Shown: positions 11,095 through 21,559 of the stretch, piece after piece | Layout: each line of letters begins with the position of its first letter | Numbering within the stretch: position 1 is the stretch's first letter | Source of the DNA: Isochrysis galbana | Lineage: Eukaryota; Haptophyta; Isochrysidales; Isochrysidaceae | DNA: 64,000 nt | Assembly: GCA_018136815.1 (NCBI GenBank) | Contig: CM030942.1 | Span: 3,749,526-3,813,525, forward strand | Direction of reading: 5' to 3' | Notes under the pieces: model-generated | What the model was told of the DNA's origin: nothing | Databases searched by the model: none | The model's input: only the letters and a program-made list of their open reading frames with translations | Position numbers and translations under genes: made by a program

Positions 11095-11330
11095 GGATCT
11101 AAGAGTTCGCGCCCTCGTGTTCGAGGCCGACACACACTGCAAGCTCGGGTCGTGCGCCTGCAATTCGTGGCACTTTCGCACGGACATGACGGCGGTCGTA
11201 CCGTATGTCCTACTTGCATGCGACGTAGGAGGCCCCCCTTTTCCGCCGTTGCTTTAGCACGTAGGTGACGCAAGCAATCGCACTATTTAAAGTTTGGATG
11301 CGGCGTAGGAAACCGATGATGTTAATGTTT
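11095..11330. other. Downstream region of the DNAJC22-like gene
   Basis: No coding frame or repeat copy was recognised. It probably contains the 3' UTR. Confidence 0.4.
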
Positions 11331-11334
11331 ATGG

Positions 11335-11600
11335 TAGGACGGTCAAATAGGGTTTTTTAAACTATTAGTAGGAGCTGGGTTGCATTTTTTGACCGTGGCG
11401 CGTCGGCGCGATGCCCCATAAATAAATTACCTCCAACTCCAAGGACCAGGGGGGCCCGCCTGCCACTACGAAAATCTTCGCCTAGAAATGGTGCGATTCG
11501 CCCCCTCTCTCCCCCCTCCGTCCTCCGCCACGCGCGCTCACGCTCACGCTCTACGCTCTACCCGTAAAGAATTTGCAGTCGCGCCCGCGGGGGCGATCGT
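11335..11600 (+). repeat. Dispersed repeat with GGCGGTCAAACAGGG-type terminus, copy 1
   Basis: The left end reads TAGGACGGTCAAATAGGG, followed by a T-run, GCATTTTTTGACCGTGGCGC, a block matching 'GGTGCGATTCGCCCCCTCT', and CTCTACCCGTAAAGAATT. The same blocks occur in the same order on the - strand at 34190-34410. No coding content was seen. It may be a MITE or a fragment of a larger element. Confidence 0.75.
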
Positions 11601-12180
11601 TGCCTTGATATCTAACTAAGCTACATTGGGCATGTGACATTTGATTTCCGCCCACAAGCCACAAGGGTCAAGCGACCATCCTGCAGCATAGCATCCGGCG
11701 ACCATTCACAATTTGATACAGAGGCGGCAGGCGGCGTGTGATTCTAGGAAATCGTTATTTCCAAGGAGAAGCATGGGCGCCTTCGTTCGACGACGAGAAA
11801 GCAGTGCCGAAATTCGACACCGGCAAGGGAGAAAACCAACGTCCCTAGCCCTAGAGTGGTAGAAGTAGGGAGAAAATTATACTAGATAACCTCTTCCTCT
11901 TCATGCACCCCGGGGGTAAAGCGTAAAGCGCCGAAGTCTCTGGCCGTCCTATATCCTATAATACATAATACACGCTAGCACGGAGGTATATTACAACCGA
12001 TTTCTACAGACTACACCATGACGGCACCGCATTCTCAGAGGAATCGGTGCTCATGATGATTTCTTGTTTCTTATCGGTTATCGGTGACATCAGCTTGTCC
12101 CATTGGCCATTGGCCATTGGGTTTCTTACGTATCGGCGGATTCTTGGGGCTTGGGGTCCCCCGACAAGCCCCCCTCTCTG
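11600..12180. other. Intergenic, nothing recognised
   Basis: Moderate GC. No supported gene, repeat or RNA signature was seen. Confidence 0.4.
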
Positions 12181-13330
12181 CCACCCCTCCGGTATGTAAA
12201 AAATAAGTGTTGAGCCACGAGCCACGCGCGGCGCGCCGAAGCTCTGTTGGCGCTCCCCTGTTGCGCGTACATAGGAGCTATTTCTTGCTCCTTCAGTTTC
12301 TTGTTCATGAGCGGTGCCCTTTCCCTTTCGCTCTATGTAGGTCACAGTGTGAGGTTCTGGTGCCGAAAGGTGACAATAAGGGCTCGCTCCAGCGGCTATC
12401 TCCCCGGGTGCCGGGGACTTAGCCGCTGCAGCGGCCGCGGAGGCCCGCCGCGCGCCGCTCCCCTCCCCCCCCCTTCCCCCACTCCTCTCTGGCAGCCCAG
12501 CTTGCCACAGGGGTGTACTCGCGCGGCCAACACCAGTGGTAAGCCCCCCCACGCTGCCTGCCGCGATGTGCCCCTTCACGCTCGCCGCGCTCACCTCCAG
12601 GTCGTTCTCGCACTCCCCCCCTTCGCAGCGCGCAGACGAGCGCCAGAAGCCAGGTGCGAGCAGCGCGCGCGCAGCGCGAGCCCCCCGCCCGGCCTTGGCC
12701 TGGGTGTGCCATACCCAGCACCTGACCCCGCCCCAGCCCACACCCGCCTCGCAGCAAGCTTCCCTGGCTGAAAAGTCAGAGTTGGCGTCTCTCTCGGCAG
12801 GCGCGGCCGGTCAGCAGATCGGCTACAGGGCTCGAAGGGGTCGAATTGGGGGGGCAGTGCGCGTGTGTATTCGTAAGATATGTGTATGGACTGTCTGTGC
12901 GCCGCATGGCGACGCGCAGGCAGTCCATATGTGCGCGTCTAGAGCCTGATTTCTAGTGTGTGTGGCATGTTTGAAAGGGCGCTGGGGGCACCATTCGTAA
13001 CATAATTTAATGATATGTTTATGATAAATAAATCGATCTATCGTAGAGTTGTCAAATCACTTGTCGGTGAACGACAGAGAACTTATGTTTCCCGGTCGCT
13101 ACATTTCAGTTGTTTCGCCGGGCCCTCACCCTCTCTAATCCTCCCCCGAGAGAATTCTCCTCTCCCGCCTCGCCTCTCGCGGCTGTCTCCCCGGGTGCCG
13201 GGGACTTGTCCGCTTGAGCCCAGTTTTTTCTTATTGTCCCCCAGCGGGACTTTTTCTCACACTGTGTTCTTAGCACACGGACGGTCAATTTCCTTGTACA
13301 CTGTCCTTATTAATGGGGTGGTTGGCTGTG
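12180..13330. repeat. Repeat-rich region with two copies of a CCGGGTGCCG block
   Basis: The block GGCTRTCTCCCCGGGTGCC, followed by GGGGACTT, occurs at about 12396 and 13182, and a diverged copy lies at about 29602. Around the second and third copies homology extends upstream (CCTCTCT(A/G)AT and a CCCGAG..ATTCTC block). CCCGGGTGCCGGGG is self-complementary. The GC-rich frames at 12430-12760 have no family I can support. Confidence 0.5.
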
Positions 13331-13340
13331 GGGCCCTTCG

Positions 13341-13395
<55 letters not shown>
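13341..13395 (+). repeat. Poly-C tract of about 55 bases
   Basis: An uninterrupted C homopolymer ends in CACCGC at 13396. Its length may be an assembly estimate, because such tracts are error-prone. Confidence 0.9.
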
Positions 13396-13739
13396 ACCGC
13401 TTCATAGACGCCGATCCGTTTTCAGAAACGATCGACGAAGGATTGGATGGAGTCTGTTTCCCACTCGCCCGTAGTCACGAGCCGCGCGATCTCCCCTCGA
13501 GGTCCGAGATGGAGATCCTGTGCGCCAGACTCGCGAGATGTGGGGCGGCGCGGCGAGCGTCGACAGATCTGATGAGGTGCAGATTGAGAGTGAGGGAGCT
13601 CGATGCTGGAGATCCGTTCAGGTTGGGGCAATCCCACCCGCATCTCGCGGTGGGGATCGCATCTCCCGTCATCTCTGAGGGGCGTTTCATTGGGAGAGAG
13701 TGGAGCCGATGGTTTCTTCCGCGGGGGAGATGAGGAGCA

Positions 13740-14206
13740 GATTGTCGCTGTGAATCTCGGAGAAGAAGTGAGAGAGAGAGGAGAGAGAGAGAGGAAAGTC
13801 CGGGGAAAGGAGAAGAAGGACAAGAGAGAGAGAGAAGAGAGAGAAGAAAGTGAACGAGGAGTAGAAGTATAAGAGAGAGAGAGAGAGAGAGAAAAGAGGA
13901 GAAGCAAGAGAGAGAGAAGAAAGAGTAAGAGAGTCAGTGAGAGAGAAATGGAGTAGAAGTGAGAGAGAAAAGGAGAGGGGGAAAAAACGTGCGGGAGGAG
14001 GAGAGAAGAAAGGAGCGCGCGAGGACCTCGGACGCGGGAGGACGACGGCTGCAGGGAGAGAGATCTAAAGTAGCCGTGAGACGATTAGAGAGAGAGGAGA
14101 GAGGAGAGATCATCTCTAGATGATGGGGCGAGGAAGAGGGAGAGGGAGAGGGGGGGGAGGAGAGAAGAGAGAGAGAGAGGGGGGGTGGGGGGGGGGGGGG
14201 GGGGGG

Positions 14207-14266
<60 letters not shown>

Positions 14267-14872
14267 AGAGGAGAGAGAGAAGAGAGAGAGATTGAAGAGG
14301 GTACGAGCAGGGTGGAGATAGAAGAGTCTTCTCGTCTCGAGAAAGAAGAAGAGGGAAGAGGACGGACCCCGGGCGCAAGAAGAGCCACGCTGATGCATCT
14401 CGACCTCAACAGGGGTCGGAGCGGCAGCCACTCTCCCATTCGGGGCTGGGAGAAGGCAGGATGGATCCACTCCGTCGCCGCCCTCGAAACCGACGTCATA
14501 TCAAGGGAGGACTCCTCGGTCTCGCCGCAGAGGCCGAGAGACACCTTCCTCCGTGCCTGCGCTATGACTCAGCTGGGCACTCATGGCTTCTTCGAGGAGG
14601 AGAAGAGGGAAGGATCCATCGCCGCTCCACTTCTGAAGCCGCAAAACACTCAGTCAGCTCTCGTCGTCCAAGAGCACGAGGTCTGTCTTGGTCAGTTCCG
14701 TCGTGGCATTGACCTGGAGGACAACACGAGCTCCGCACCTGCTTTGCGTTTGGAATCACGCCCAGCCTCGAANNNNNNNNNNNNNNNNNNNNNNNNNNNN
14801 NNNNNNNNNNNNNNNNNNNNNNNNNNNNNNNNNNNNNNNNNNNNNNNNNNNNNNNNNNNNNNNNNNNNNNNN

Positions 14873-14923
<51 letters not shown>

Positions 14924-14933
14924 GGAGGGAGAG

Positions 14934-14979
<46 letters not shown>

Positions 14980-15164
14980 AGGAGAGGAGAGGAGAGAGAG
15001 AGAGAAGAGAAGAGAGAGAGAGAGAGAGAGAGAAGGGAGAGGAGAGAGAGAGGGAGGAGAGGAGAGGAGAGGGGGAGAGAGAGAGAGAGAGAGAGAGAGG
15101 AGAGGAGGAGAGAGGAGAGAGAGAGAGGAGAGAGAGAGAGGAGAGAGGAGAGAGAGAGAGAGAG

Positions 15165-15219
<55 letters not shown>

Positions 15220-15346
15220 TGATGATGGGCGATGTACGCGGAGGGCATGCGGGAGAGGAAGGGGGCGGGGCGTTTATGAGTAGAGAGAGAGGGAGAGAGA
15301 GAAAAGTCTGTGGGAGAACTCAGGGGGATGGGATGGAGAGGGGGAG

Positions 15347-15381
<35 letters not shown>

Positions 15382-15400
15382 AGAGGGACAGCGAGAGAAG
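13740..15400 (+). repeat. Purine (GA)n microsatellite field around the assembly gap
   Basis: Long GA tracts with AAGAG and GGAGA variants run through 13740-14110, 14116-14300 (with a G-run at about 14183-14209), 14873-15220 and 15345-15380. Two islands of complex sequence (13430-13735 and 14330-14772) lie between them and could be exons of an unidentified gene, but their frames show no recognisable motif. Confidence 0.9.
14773..14872. other. Assembly gap, 100 N
   Basis: Exactly 100 undetermined bases, so the size is a placeholder. The gap sits where complex sequence meets a GA tract; part of the microsatellite is probably missing or collapsed. Confidence 1.
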
Positions 15401-15630
15401 AGAAGGGAGTGTATAAAATTAGATATAGAAGGAAGAGGAGGGAATCAGGAGGGAAGGAGGAAGGGCCCCCCGCGAGGGAGGGAGAAGAGAGAGACAGAGA
15501 GAGAGAGAAGGAGAAGGAGGTCCCCCCCCCCCTTCTCCTCTCCTTCCCTCGCCCGTGCGTGCGTTGCGACGTACATCCCCCGCCCCCTCCGCCCCCCTCC
15601 CCCACCCCCCTTTCCCCCACCCCGGCCCGA

Positions 15631-16593
15631 ATGACCTTTTCTCGTGTTCGGGCCGTACAACTCACCTATGTCAACCGCGCTGGACTCTCCGACCGCAAAT
15701 CTCTCCTGCAGTGGCTCCTCGCCCTCGCAGGGCTCCTCGATGCCCACCCTTACCTTCTCCACGGTCTTCGAGGAAGCGGCAACTTTCTCTCGTACGCTCA
15801 CTCGGAGCGTATCTCGTCGACGTGGAAGGCATACTTCGACACACGCGCAAATGGGGGGTATCCCTTCAAGCCGGCCGCCAACAGGGACTGCCTCGCGCTG
15901 TATGAGCCTCACGAGTTGTGCAGTCTCGCTACGAGATACATACAGAGCAGAAGAGAGGGCAGATCGGGAGGGGAACACAAAGCCCGGGAGGCAGGCGGTG
16001 CAGACTGGAAGTGCCTAAACATTAGCTTCAACCCGTGGCTGCTAAAGCGGAGCAATTGCACGCACTTGGCGGTCGACGGGATGGGGTTGCAGATCAACAT
16101 CGCCGCGACGTACAGTGCAGTGTTCAACCGGCTCGCGCCTAGCATCCCACCATCGCGACGGATACTCCAAATGGCTAATGGTGCGCTTGCGCGGCACAAC
16201 GCCTCCATGTACGGCGTTGTCCACGTGCGTCGCGCGGATAGGGATCGCGAGGAGTGCACGAACCCGACAACTATAGCCAACGAGATGCGGAAGCGGGCCA
16301 GCTCTGTGGACGGCTGGATAGTGTTCTCTTATAGCTCGCTTAAGCGTGTGTTGAACGGCAGCACAGCCCCCATCACCCACCAGGGTGATGGCGGCTACAT
16401 GGCTTCTTTACGGCGGCAGGTTGAACACGTTGGTAAACCCTTGATCTATGAGGACGACTTCATGCCCGCCTCAGACGGGTCGCAAGACAACTACCTTGCG
16501 TACGGGGTGGCCACGTGGCTAATGAAACTCGCAGACTTACGTGGCGTGTGCATTGACACCCGGTTTTGTGGCGCAGGATGCTCCAGTGTATGA
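15631..16593 (+). CDS. Fucosyltransferase-like glycosyltransferase, 320 aa
   Basis: The frame opens with LTYVNRAGLSDRKSLLQWLL near the start, a pattern of algal glycosyltransferase-like proteins in which a GLSDR motif begins the N-terminal Rossmann half. The sequence ISSTWKAYFD follows. At about residues 195-203 it has VVHVRRADRDREE, resembling the HxRRxD nucleotide-sugar motif of O-/alpha-1,6-fucosyltransferases. The tail (DNYLAYGVATWLMKLADLRG then CIDTRFCGAG) resembles the C-terminal GDP-fucose-binding end. A sugar-transfer role in the secretory pathway is inferred. ATG 15631 follows a C-rich tract, and there is no clear signal anchor in this model, so an upstream exon may exist beyond the microsatellite. 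The exact family is uncertain. Confidence 0.55.
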   Translation: MTFSRVRAVQLTYVNRAGLSDRKSLLQWLLALAGLLDAHPYLLHGLRGSGNFLSYAHSERISSTWKAYFDTRANGGYPFKPAANRDCLALYEPHELCSLATRYIQSRREGRSGGEHKAREAGGADWKCLNISFNPWLLKRSNCTHLAVDGMGLQINIAATYSAVFNRLAPSIPPSRRILQMANGALARHNASMYGVVHVRRADRDREECTNPTTIANEMRKRASSVDGWIVFSYSSLKRVLNGSTAPITHQGDGGYMASLRRQVEHVGKPLIYEDDFMPASDGSQDNYLAYGVATWLMKLADLRGVCIDTRFCGAGCSSV

Positions 16594-16980
16594 TGTGACT
16601 CTGCACTCCCCTCCGGGGAGCGCGAGCAGCCATCGCTCACAGTTGCGGAGCAGCTCACGGGTGTTATGCTTGACGGATGGGAGGCTCGCTCTGATTGAAT
16701 CATGTGGAGCTCGCATGCCAGATGTGCATGCGCCTCGAGGTCACTCCTACACGTTGACACTTTTTGGGCATGCTTAGCATCGAGCGCAAAATAAGGGTCG
16801 GACATACATGGCGCAAGGCGTGATCTCAGCACTTGTAAAAAGAACATTCTTGAAAAAGTTGGCTAGGCTAGTGTAGACACTCCTTCCTCCGGGACCCCGC
16901 TGCCATCGCCCTCGCCTCCACCACTCCATCCTTCCCGCTCCCCACCTCATTCCTCATTCCTTGTTCTTCGGTTTTTCCTC
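16594..16980. other. Downstream region of the glycosyltransferase gene
   Basis: No gene or repeat was recognised. It probably includes the 3' UTR. Confidence 0.4.
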
Positions 16981-17008
16981 CGAGGGCAACTATCAGTTGG
17001 AGGGCAAT

Positions 17009-17640
17009 TATCAGTAAACTGATAGAGTCATGGAGCGCGCGCCGCCTCGCTCTCCCTCGCTGCCGCGGCCCTCGCCGCGATGGACGAAGCAATGCAGGAC
17101 ACGCCCCTGCCGCCAAAGCGGCCGCGCCAGGATGACCCCCCAGCCAGTCAGCCAGGGGTGCACAGGAGCCAACGGGCCTCGCCCGCGCATCACCGAGAAT
17201 AGCGAGCCCACAGTCAGCATGCTGGCGCAATGGCGCAATGGCCACAGCTAGCATGCAGCACACCCACATCACATCCCACAGCCACACCAGCCACACCGCA
17301 CCAGAGGGACGCTCCACTAGGGAAGGAAGGCCTCCGGGCCGCGGGCCGGGACCCTACACAGCCGCGGTACCGCCCTCGTGCTCCGGCACGAGGGGCTGTA
17401 TGGCGGTCGTACGCGAAAAATAAAACTACTTCTTGACTATGAGAGGGGTGTGGAGGGGAGCCTGGGACCCCCCAGCCTCCGCACCCTCCTCAGCTAGTAT
17501 GATCTAGTATCTAGTATGTGCTGACCGGGCTACTCTCACCCATCGCTCTCCCTACATCCCTACATAGGAGAATTGCAACGGTGAATGAGTTCGTAGGTGA
17601 CCCAACGTGCCGTTTCTGGGGGCTGGCTCCAGAAACGGTC
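17009..17640 (+). mobile_element. LINE family A copy, internally rearranged: 5' hairpin, ORF1 start and ORF2 zinc-finger piece
   Basis: The copy starts with a hairpin TATCAGT-AA-ACTGATA at 17009-17024, followed by ATG 17030 and MERAPPRSP. The region 17300-17410 matches the ORF1 leader of the copy at 25790-25880 (a CCGCGG(T/C)ACCG block, then a C(T/G)CGTGC..GCACGAG stem). At about 17566-17620 it encodes HRRIATVNEFVGDPTCRFWG, the region around the ORF2 Cys-rich motif, with Trp in place of the second Cys. The pieces are joined by deletion. Dead copy. Confidence 0.7.
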
Positions 17641-17790
17641 CTACCTTCAAGAATTGTTTTCGCCGTCCTCCAGGAGGACCACGGCAGTACTGGGGGTTTA
17701 AATGAACATGAGTAAATACTGCTGTGAAGATTCACAGCTGCTTTAGCACAATGTCCGTTCGGACTGTTGTTGTCCACGCGTCGCGTGGCG

Positions 17791-17910
17791 ATGGCCAAGC
17801 TGCGCCCGTGGAAGTCTGCCGCAAAGGCCAAGTGTGTGCGCTAGAGAGAGAGGGAGGGAGAAGGGAAGGGAGCGGGGGCGGGGGAGGGGGGCAAGAGGGG
17901 GGGGGGGGGG

Positions 17911-17986
<76 letters not shown>

Positions 17987-18587
17987 CTGCGCGAGCGGAG
18001 GTGCTGTACAGGGCTCTGGCCTCACCGAAGCCTTGCTCGCTTATCCGTGTCCCTCGTCTTAGGGGTTCCACCTCTAACGTGAGCCCTGGGTCACACGCCT
18101 CGTGGGAGCAACGCACCAAGGAGAGAGCGGAGGCAGCGGCAGCCAAGGCGGCGCAGCAAGCAGTGGACGATGAGATTCGACAGCACAAGATGGTGTGGCA
18201 CAGCCGGCTCCCACCCTTAAGTACCCTTCCAAGAGCCTATGCAGGGAGGATTCAGCAGAGGGCAAGCATTGATCAGCTCAGCCTTCCCTGCGTTTCATGT
18301 GGCAGATGGCAAAGGAACGTAGGGAGGAGAAGGAGAGGCGTAAGGAAGAGAACAAGGCCAAGGGCTTGCAGTACCAAGTGGTGAGCCATGAGCACATACA
18401 ACTTCTTCCTCGCTGCATGAATTGTGTTTCTTGTTCATATCACTGATGCAACCCCGCTCTTCGCCTGCAGATTTCAGACAGCCGCAAGCTCAAGAAGATG
18501 AGCCGCAAGCAGCTCAAGTTGATACGAAAGGCAGATACAACAGGCGTTAAGCCAATCCTCGCGAAGGAAAAGAAGCGCACTAAGTGA
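17791..18587 (+). CDS. CGR1: Cgr1/CCDC86-type rRNA-processing protein, four exons, 120 aa
   Basis: Exons are 17791-17831, 18063-18192, 18306-18380 and 18471-18587. All introns are GT-AG, phases match, and the total is 363 nt, giving 120 aa. The N-terminus (LRPWKSAAKAKG, then HASWEQRTKERAEAAAAK) matches the Cgr1 signature of a Trp-containing start followed by SWE-R and a charged helix. Next come MAKERREEKERRKEENK and LQYQV, and then the diagnostic C-terminal block ISDSRKLKKMSRKQLKLI. Yeast Cgr1 is about the same length, while animal CCDC86 has a longer N-terminus. Family members are nucleolar and needed for pre-rRNA processing of the large subunit; this role is inferred by family. Intron 1 contains a (GA)n tract of about 65 bases. 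The exons are too short to stand out as open frames. Confidence 0.88.
17910..17987 (+). repeat. (GA)n microsatellite inside intron 1 of CGR1
   Basis: A G-run is followed by a nearly pure GA tract. It lies wholly inside the 231-nt first intron, starting about 80 nt after the donor, with a purine-rich lead-in directly after the donor. Confidence 0.95.
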
Positions 18588-19014
18588 AGCTGCTGCAGCA
18601 TGTTGTTGCAAACATCGTCGTCAGGACAGGCCGAGTAGAGTGCAGATCCGAAAGATTGTATGAGAAAGGCCAGCGCTCGAATCGTTTTGTGATGGTCATC
18701 CCAACAGACTAGATTGGAAGTCCTCACCTAGACGGCAGAGATGACAATCTACTCTCCGCATGTGTCACCAGGGGGGTTTTGGGCAAGAAGTCGCTAGTCC
18801 ATTTGGAGGTTGGTGTCCTTCGAGATTAGATGGCAGCGCAACAAGCATTCAATGCTTGAGTGCAGTTTTTACGAGTTGGGAGCGGTTGTAGCGTCAATGT
18901 GTGGTGAGTTACTTTGGGCGTTTGCTAAAACTAGATTCTTCTCTTCATGAGCTTCCTTGTCTTTCTTCTTGTTTCCTCGTTGACGTCGTTTTCTATGTCG
19001 CTGTGAGCGCAACC
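18588..19014. other. Downstream region of CGR1
   Basis: No further gene was seen. The first part is presumably 3' UTR; the last part belongs to the repeat that follows. Confidence 0.4.
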
Positions 19015-19800
19015 TATTTTATAAGTGGGGGTCAATGGAGGCCTCGCGCCCCCCTGACTCCATCGCGCGGACACCCCCCGGGGTGGGCCCGTACAACCAA
19101 CAACCAACCTCAACTCTTGCCTTTTGGCGGGGGCTCGGCAATCATCAATCATCATTCTGGCCGAGACCTCTAGTGGCTAGTGGGCGCGGGCCGAGAATCG
19201 CAATCCCACGCCTGCCCTCGAGCTGACACCCCCCATCCCCATCCCTAGCCGCTAGGCATACAAGGGCTTGCTAGGGGGGTCCCATGGCCAGCGAGGCGCG
19301 AGGCGAGCGTGGGAGAGGCTTAGGGTTAGGGGGCCGGGGGCTGAGCCCCAGCCTCCACTAGCTGCCACTGCCCACTGAGCTGCCCTTGCTGGCCCTCTGG
19401 GAGCCCTCAGAGGGCGGAACTATGGAGCAAATCGGAGAATCGGAGTGCAACGCGGTAGATCATCAACGACACATCTTCAAAAACTACGAATACTACCACG
19501 CTGTCGCATCCGCGATCGACCTCGGACTTTCGTGCTTCTTCGTGCCTCCTCGCGCTCGGTCGCGCTTGTTCGCCACGGAGTTTTACTCGTTGCTGAAGAC
19601 TTTCCCCTAGCGCGAACGAAGCCTACCCACTACCCACTCGCTTCTTTCGTTTTCATGTACGTACATTTCCTTCTCAACCTACTTTTATAAGTGGGGGTCA
19701 ATGGGGGCTTCGCGCCCCCCTCCCTCCAGCGCGGACACCCCCCGGGGTGGGCCCGTACATTCAACCTCAGCCCCTGCCCTCTGGCAGGGGCTTTAGTCTT
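19015..19800 (+). repeat. Two copies of a dispersed repeat (TTTTATAAGTGGGGGTCAAT) with a family-B terminus between
   Basis: TTTTATAAGTGGGGGTCAAT, followed by a GCGCCCCCCT block, GCGGACACCCCCCGGGGTGG and GCCCGTACA, occurs at 19015-19145 and again at 19683-19795 in the same orientation. The intervening segment at about 19505-19600 matches the start of repeat family B (TCGCATCCGCGATCGAC, then GGAGTTTTACTCGT). Confidence 0.7.
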
Positions 19801-20474
19801 TAGTTTGCGCTAGTGAACGGCGACGGAGCAGCGAGGGGGCACGCTAGACCGGAGATAAGAGGGAGGCAGTTAGTATTATACCGCATCAGGGTTCGTGTAG
19901 GAACGTTCCACAATTGGAAGCACACTTGGGCAAGGTAGCAACTGTGTCGCATCCAGAGTATTTTATATACTCTATGCGGATGCGGTGTCTCCATCATGCG
20001 TTGTGTCTCGCTGCCTTGCTCTCCCCTCTCTCGCTCTTCCCTTTTTCGCTCGCTCTCCCTCCCTCTCTCTCTCCCCCCCCCCTCCCCCCTCACTCTTTCT
20101 CGCTGTCGTATTCCATACGAGGACAGACTTTTACTTTTAGCATGTGAGTTATTTTAACTCTCAAGGTCTCGTTGATGGGTATGTCGCCTCTTCTCCTACT
20201 TTCTCTTGATGTCATCAAACGTTCCATGATCGTCGTCTGTCTTCTGTTATACCTCGGTCGCAGCTCCCCCAGCGAGGTCTGCCCTCGTTGTGCCGACTCC
20301 TCTGTCGCATGCCTGTGCGCTACTAAGTTGCCTTGGTGCCGACGCTTGGCCGTCCGCCCCAGTGCGGTTAGTGTTCGCCCCGTTTGGTTTAGTTTGTGTG
20401 CCTCTGTGGACCGGAACCTTTTTTTGAGTCCCCGCGGTGTAGTCCCTCGTGTCTACCTTGGACCTAAGAAGCTC

Positions 20475-20920
20475 TCATTCTCATTCTCTCTCTTCCCCTC
20501 CCTTCCCCCCTCTGTGTCTCTCTCTCCTCGCGCTTTGTCTCTCCCTCGCGCGCGCGCTCTCTCGCTCTCTCTCCACCCCCACCCTCCTCCCCCTTGCTCT
20601 CTCTCCCCCTTGGTCTCTCTCCCCCTCGCTCCCTCTCCCCTAGCTCTCCTTCTCCTTCTCCCTCGCTCTTGCTTCCTCTTGCTCCCTTCTTTATCTCTCT
20701 CTCCCTTGCTCCCTCTCCCCCTCGCTCTCCCTCTCCCTCTCTCTTGCTCCCTCTTGCTCCCTTCTCTCTCTCCCTCTCCCTCCCTCTCTCTCCCTCTCGC
20801 TCTGTGCCCCCCCCCCCCCCATTCCCTCCCTCCCTCCCTCTCACTCTCCCCTTCATCACCCTTCTCTCTCTGCCCCCCCCGCCCTCCCTCCCCTCCCCCC
20901 TCTCTTTCTCTCCAAGCACG
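20475..20920 (+). repeat. Pyrimidine-rich low-complexity tract
   Basis: Imperfect CTCTCCCTCGCTC repeats and C-runs. It is open in several frames for lack of stops, and no real protein is supported. The stretch at 19800-20470 before it shows nothing I recognise. Confidence 0.85.
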
Positions 20921-20993
20921 CGTAAGTGCGCGCGCATATGTTCATGCTCAGCGCGCGGTGCATGAGTGCTCGCGTTGCCATTCAAAAACGGAG

Positions 20994-21070
20994 ACAAAAA
21001 CGGAAGGGTTGCAAAAAACGGCAAAAACGGCCTGTTTTTGGCCTTCACAGAAAAACGGTAAAAACGTATT
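20994..21070 (+). repeat. Short ACGG-rich repeat ending GTATTTCCCA, copy 1
   Basis: Alternating AAAAACGG units surround TTTTTGGCCTTC, and the copy ends in ACGTATTTCCCAT. Related copies lie at 61065-61135 and 61766-61823. See the finding on this family. Confidence 0.6.
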
Positions 21071-21269
21071 TCCCATCCAGGAGCCGTTGACCACGCTGCG
21101 GCCGAGCTCCTAGGCCGCCGGGCAGGGCATTTTTACTTTCTACCTTCTCCCTCGAGCCCTTTTTTTTTGTACTCGTAGCCTTGCGAGAGCCGAGAGCCGC
21201 GCACACAGAGAGGAGGAGAGCGCGCGGGGAAGGGGGGCGAGATATACAGGAAGAGGGAGAAGTAGGGAG

Positions 21270-21337
21270 AGAAACAGAGAGAGAGAAATTGGGTGGGAGA
21301 GAGAGGGAGAGAGGGAGAGAGGGAGGGAGAGGGAAGG

Positions 21338-21383
<46 letters not shown>

Positions 21384-21477
21384 AGAGAGGGAGAGAGAGA
21401 GAGAGAGAGAGAAGAGAGAGGGAGAGAGGGAGAGAGGGAGAGGAGGGAGAGAGAGAGAGAGAGGGAGAGAGAGAGAA

Positions 21478-21529
<52 letters not shown>

Positions 21530-21555
21530 AGGGGAGAGAGAGAGAGAGAGAGGAG
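21270..21555 (+). repeat. (GA)n microsatellite
   Basis: An imperfect GA/GGGA purine tract of nearly 290 bp ends 5 bp before the start codon of the mitochondrial J-protein gene, so it must be its 5' UTR or core promoter. Confidence 0.95.
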
Positions 21556-21559
21556 GGGG

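Noticed and set aside
12004-12741. - strand frame with a GFWRSS..C..C pattern
   Set aside because: It resembles Cys-rich repeat proteins only over a few residues. The rest is low complexity, and no splicing supports it.
13341-13395. Poly-C tract as a functional element
   Set aside because: Length and purity of such a tract are unreliable in assemblies, and nothing links it to a gene.
13443-13733. Small + strand frame next to the poly-C tract
   Set aside because: No recognisable family and no flanking splice signals that extend it; it may be an exon but is unsupported.
14120-15470. Long Glu/Arg-repeat frame across the gap
   Set aside because: Pure GA microsatellite and N bases; there is no real coding signal.
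19318-19335. TTAGGGTTAGGG telomere-like motif
   Set aside because: Only two units, inside repeat-rich interior sequence; not a telomere.
20172-21113. Large + strand frame rich in Ser, Leu and Pro
   Set aside because: It is driven by a pyrimidine tract; its N-terminal 100 codons show no known motif.
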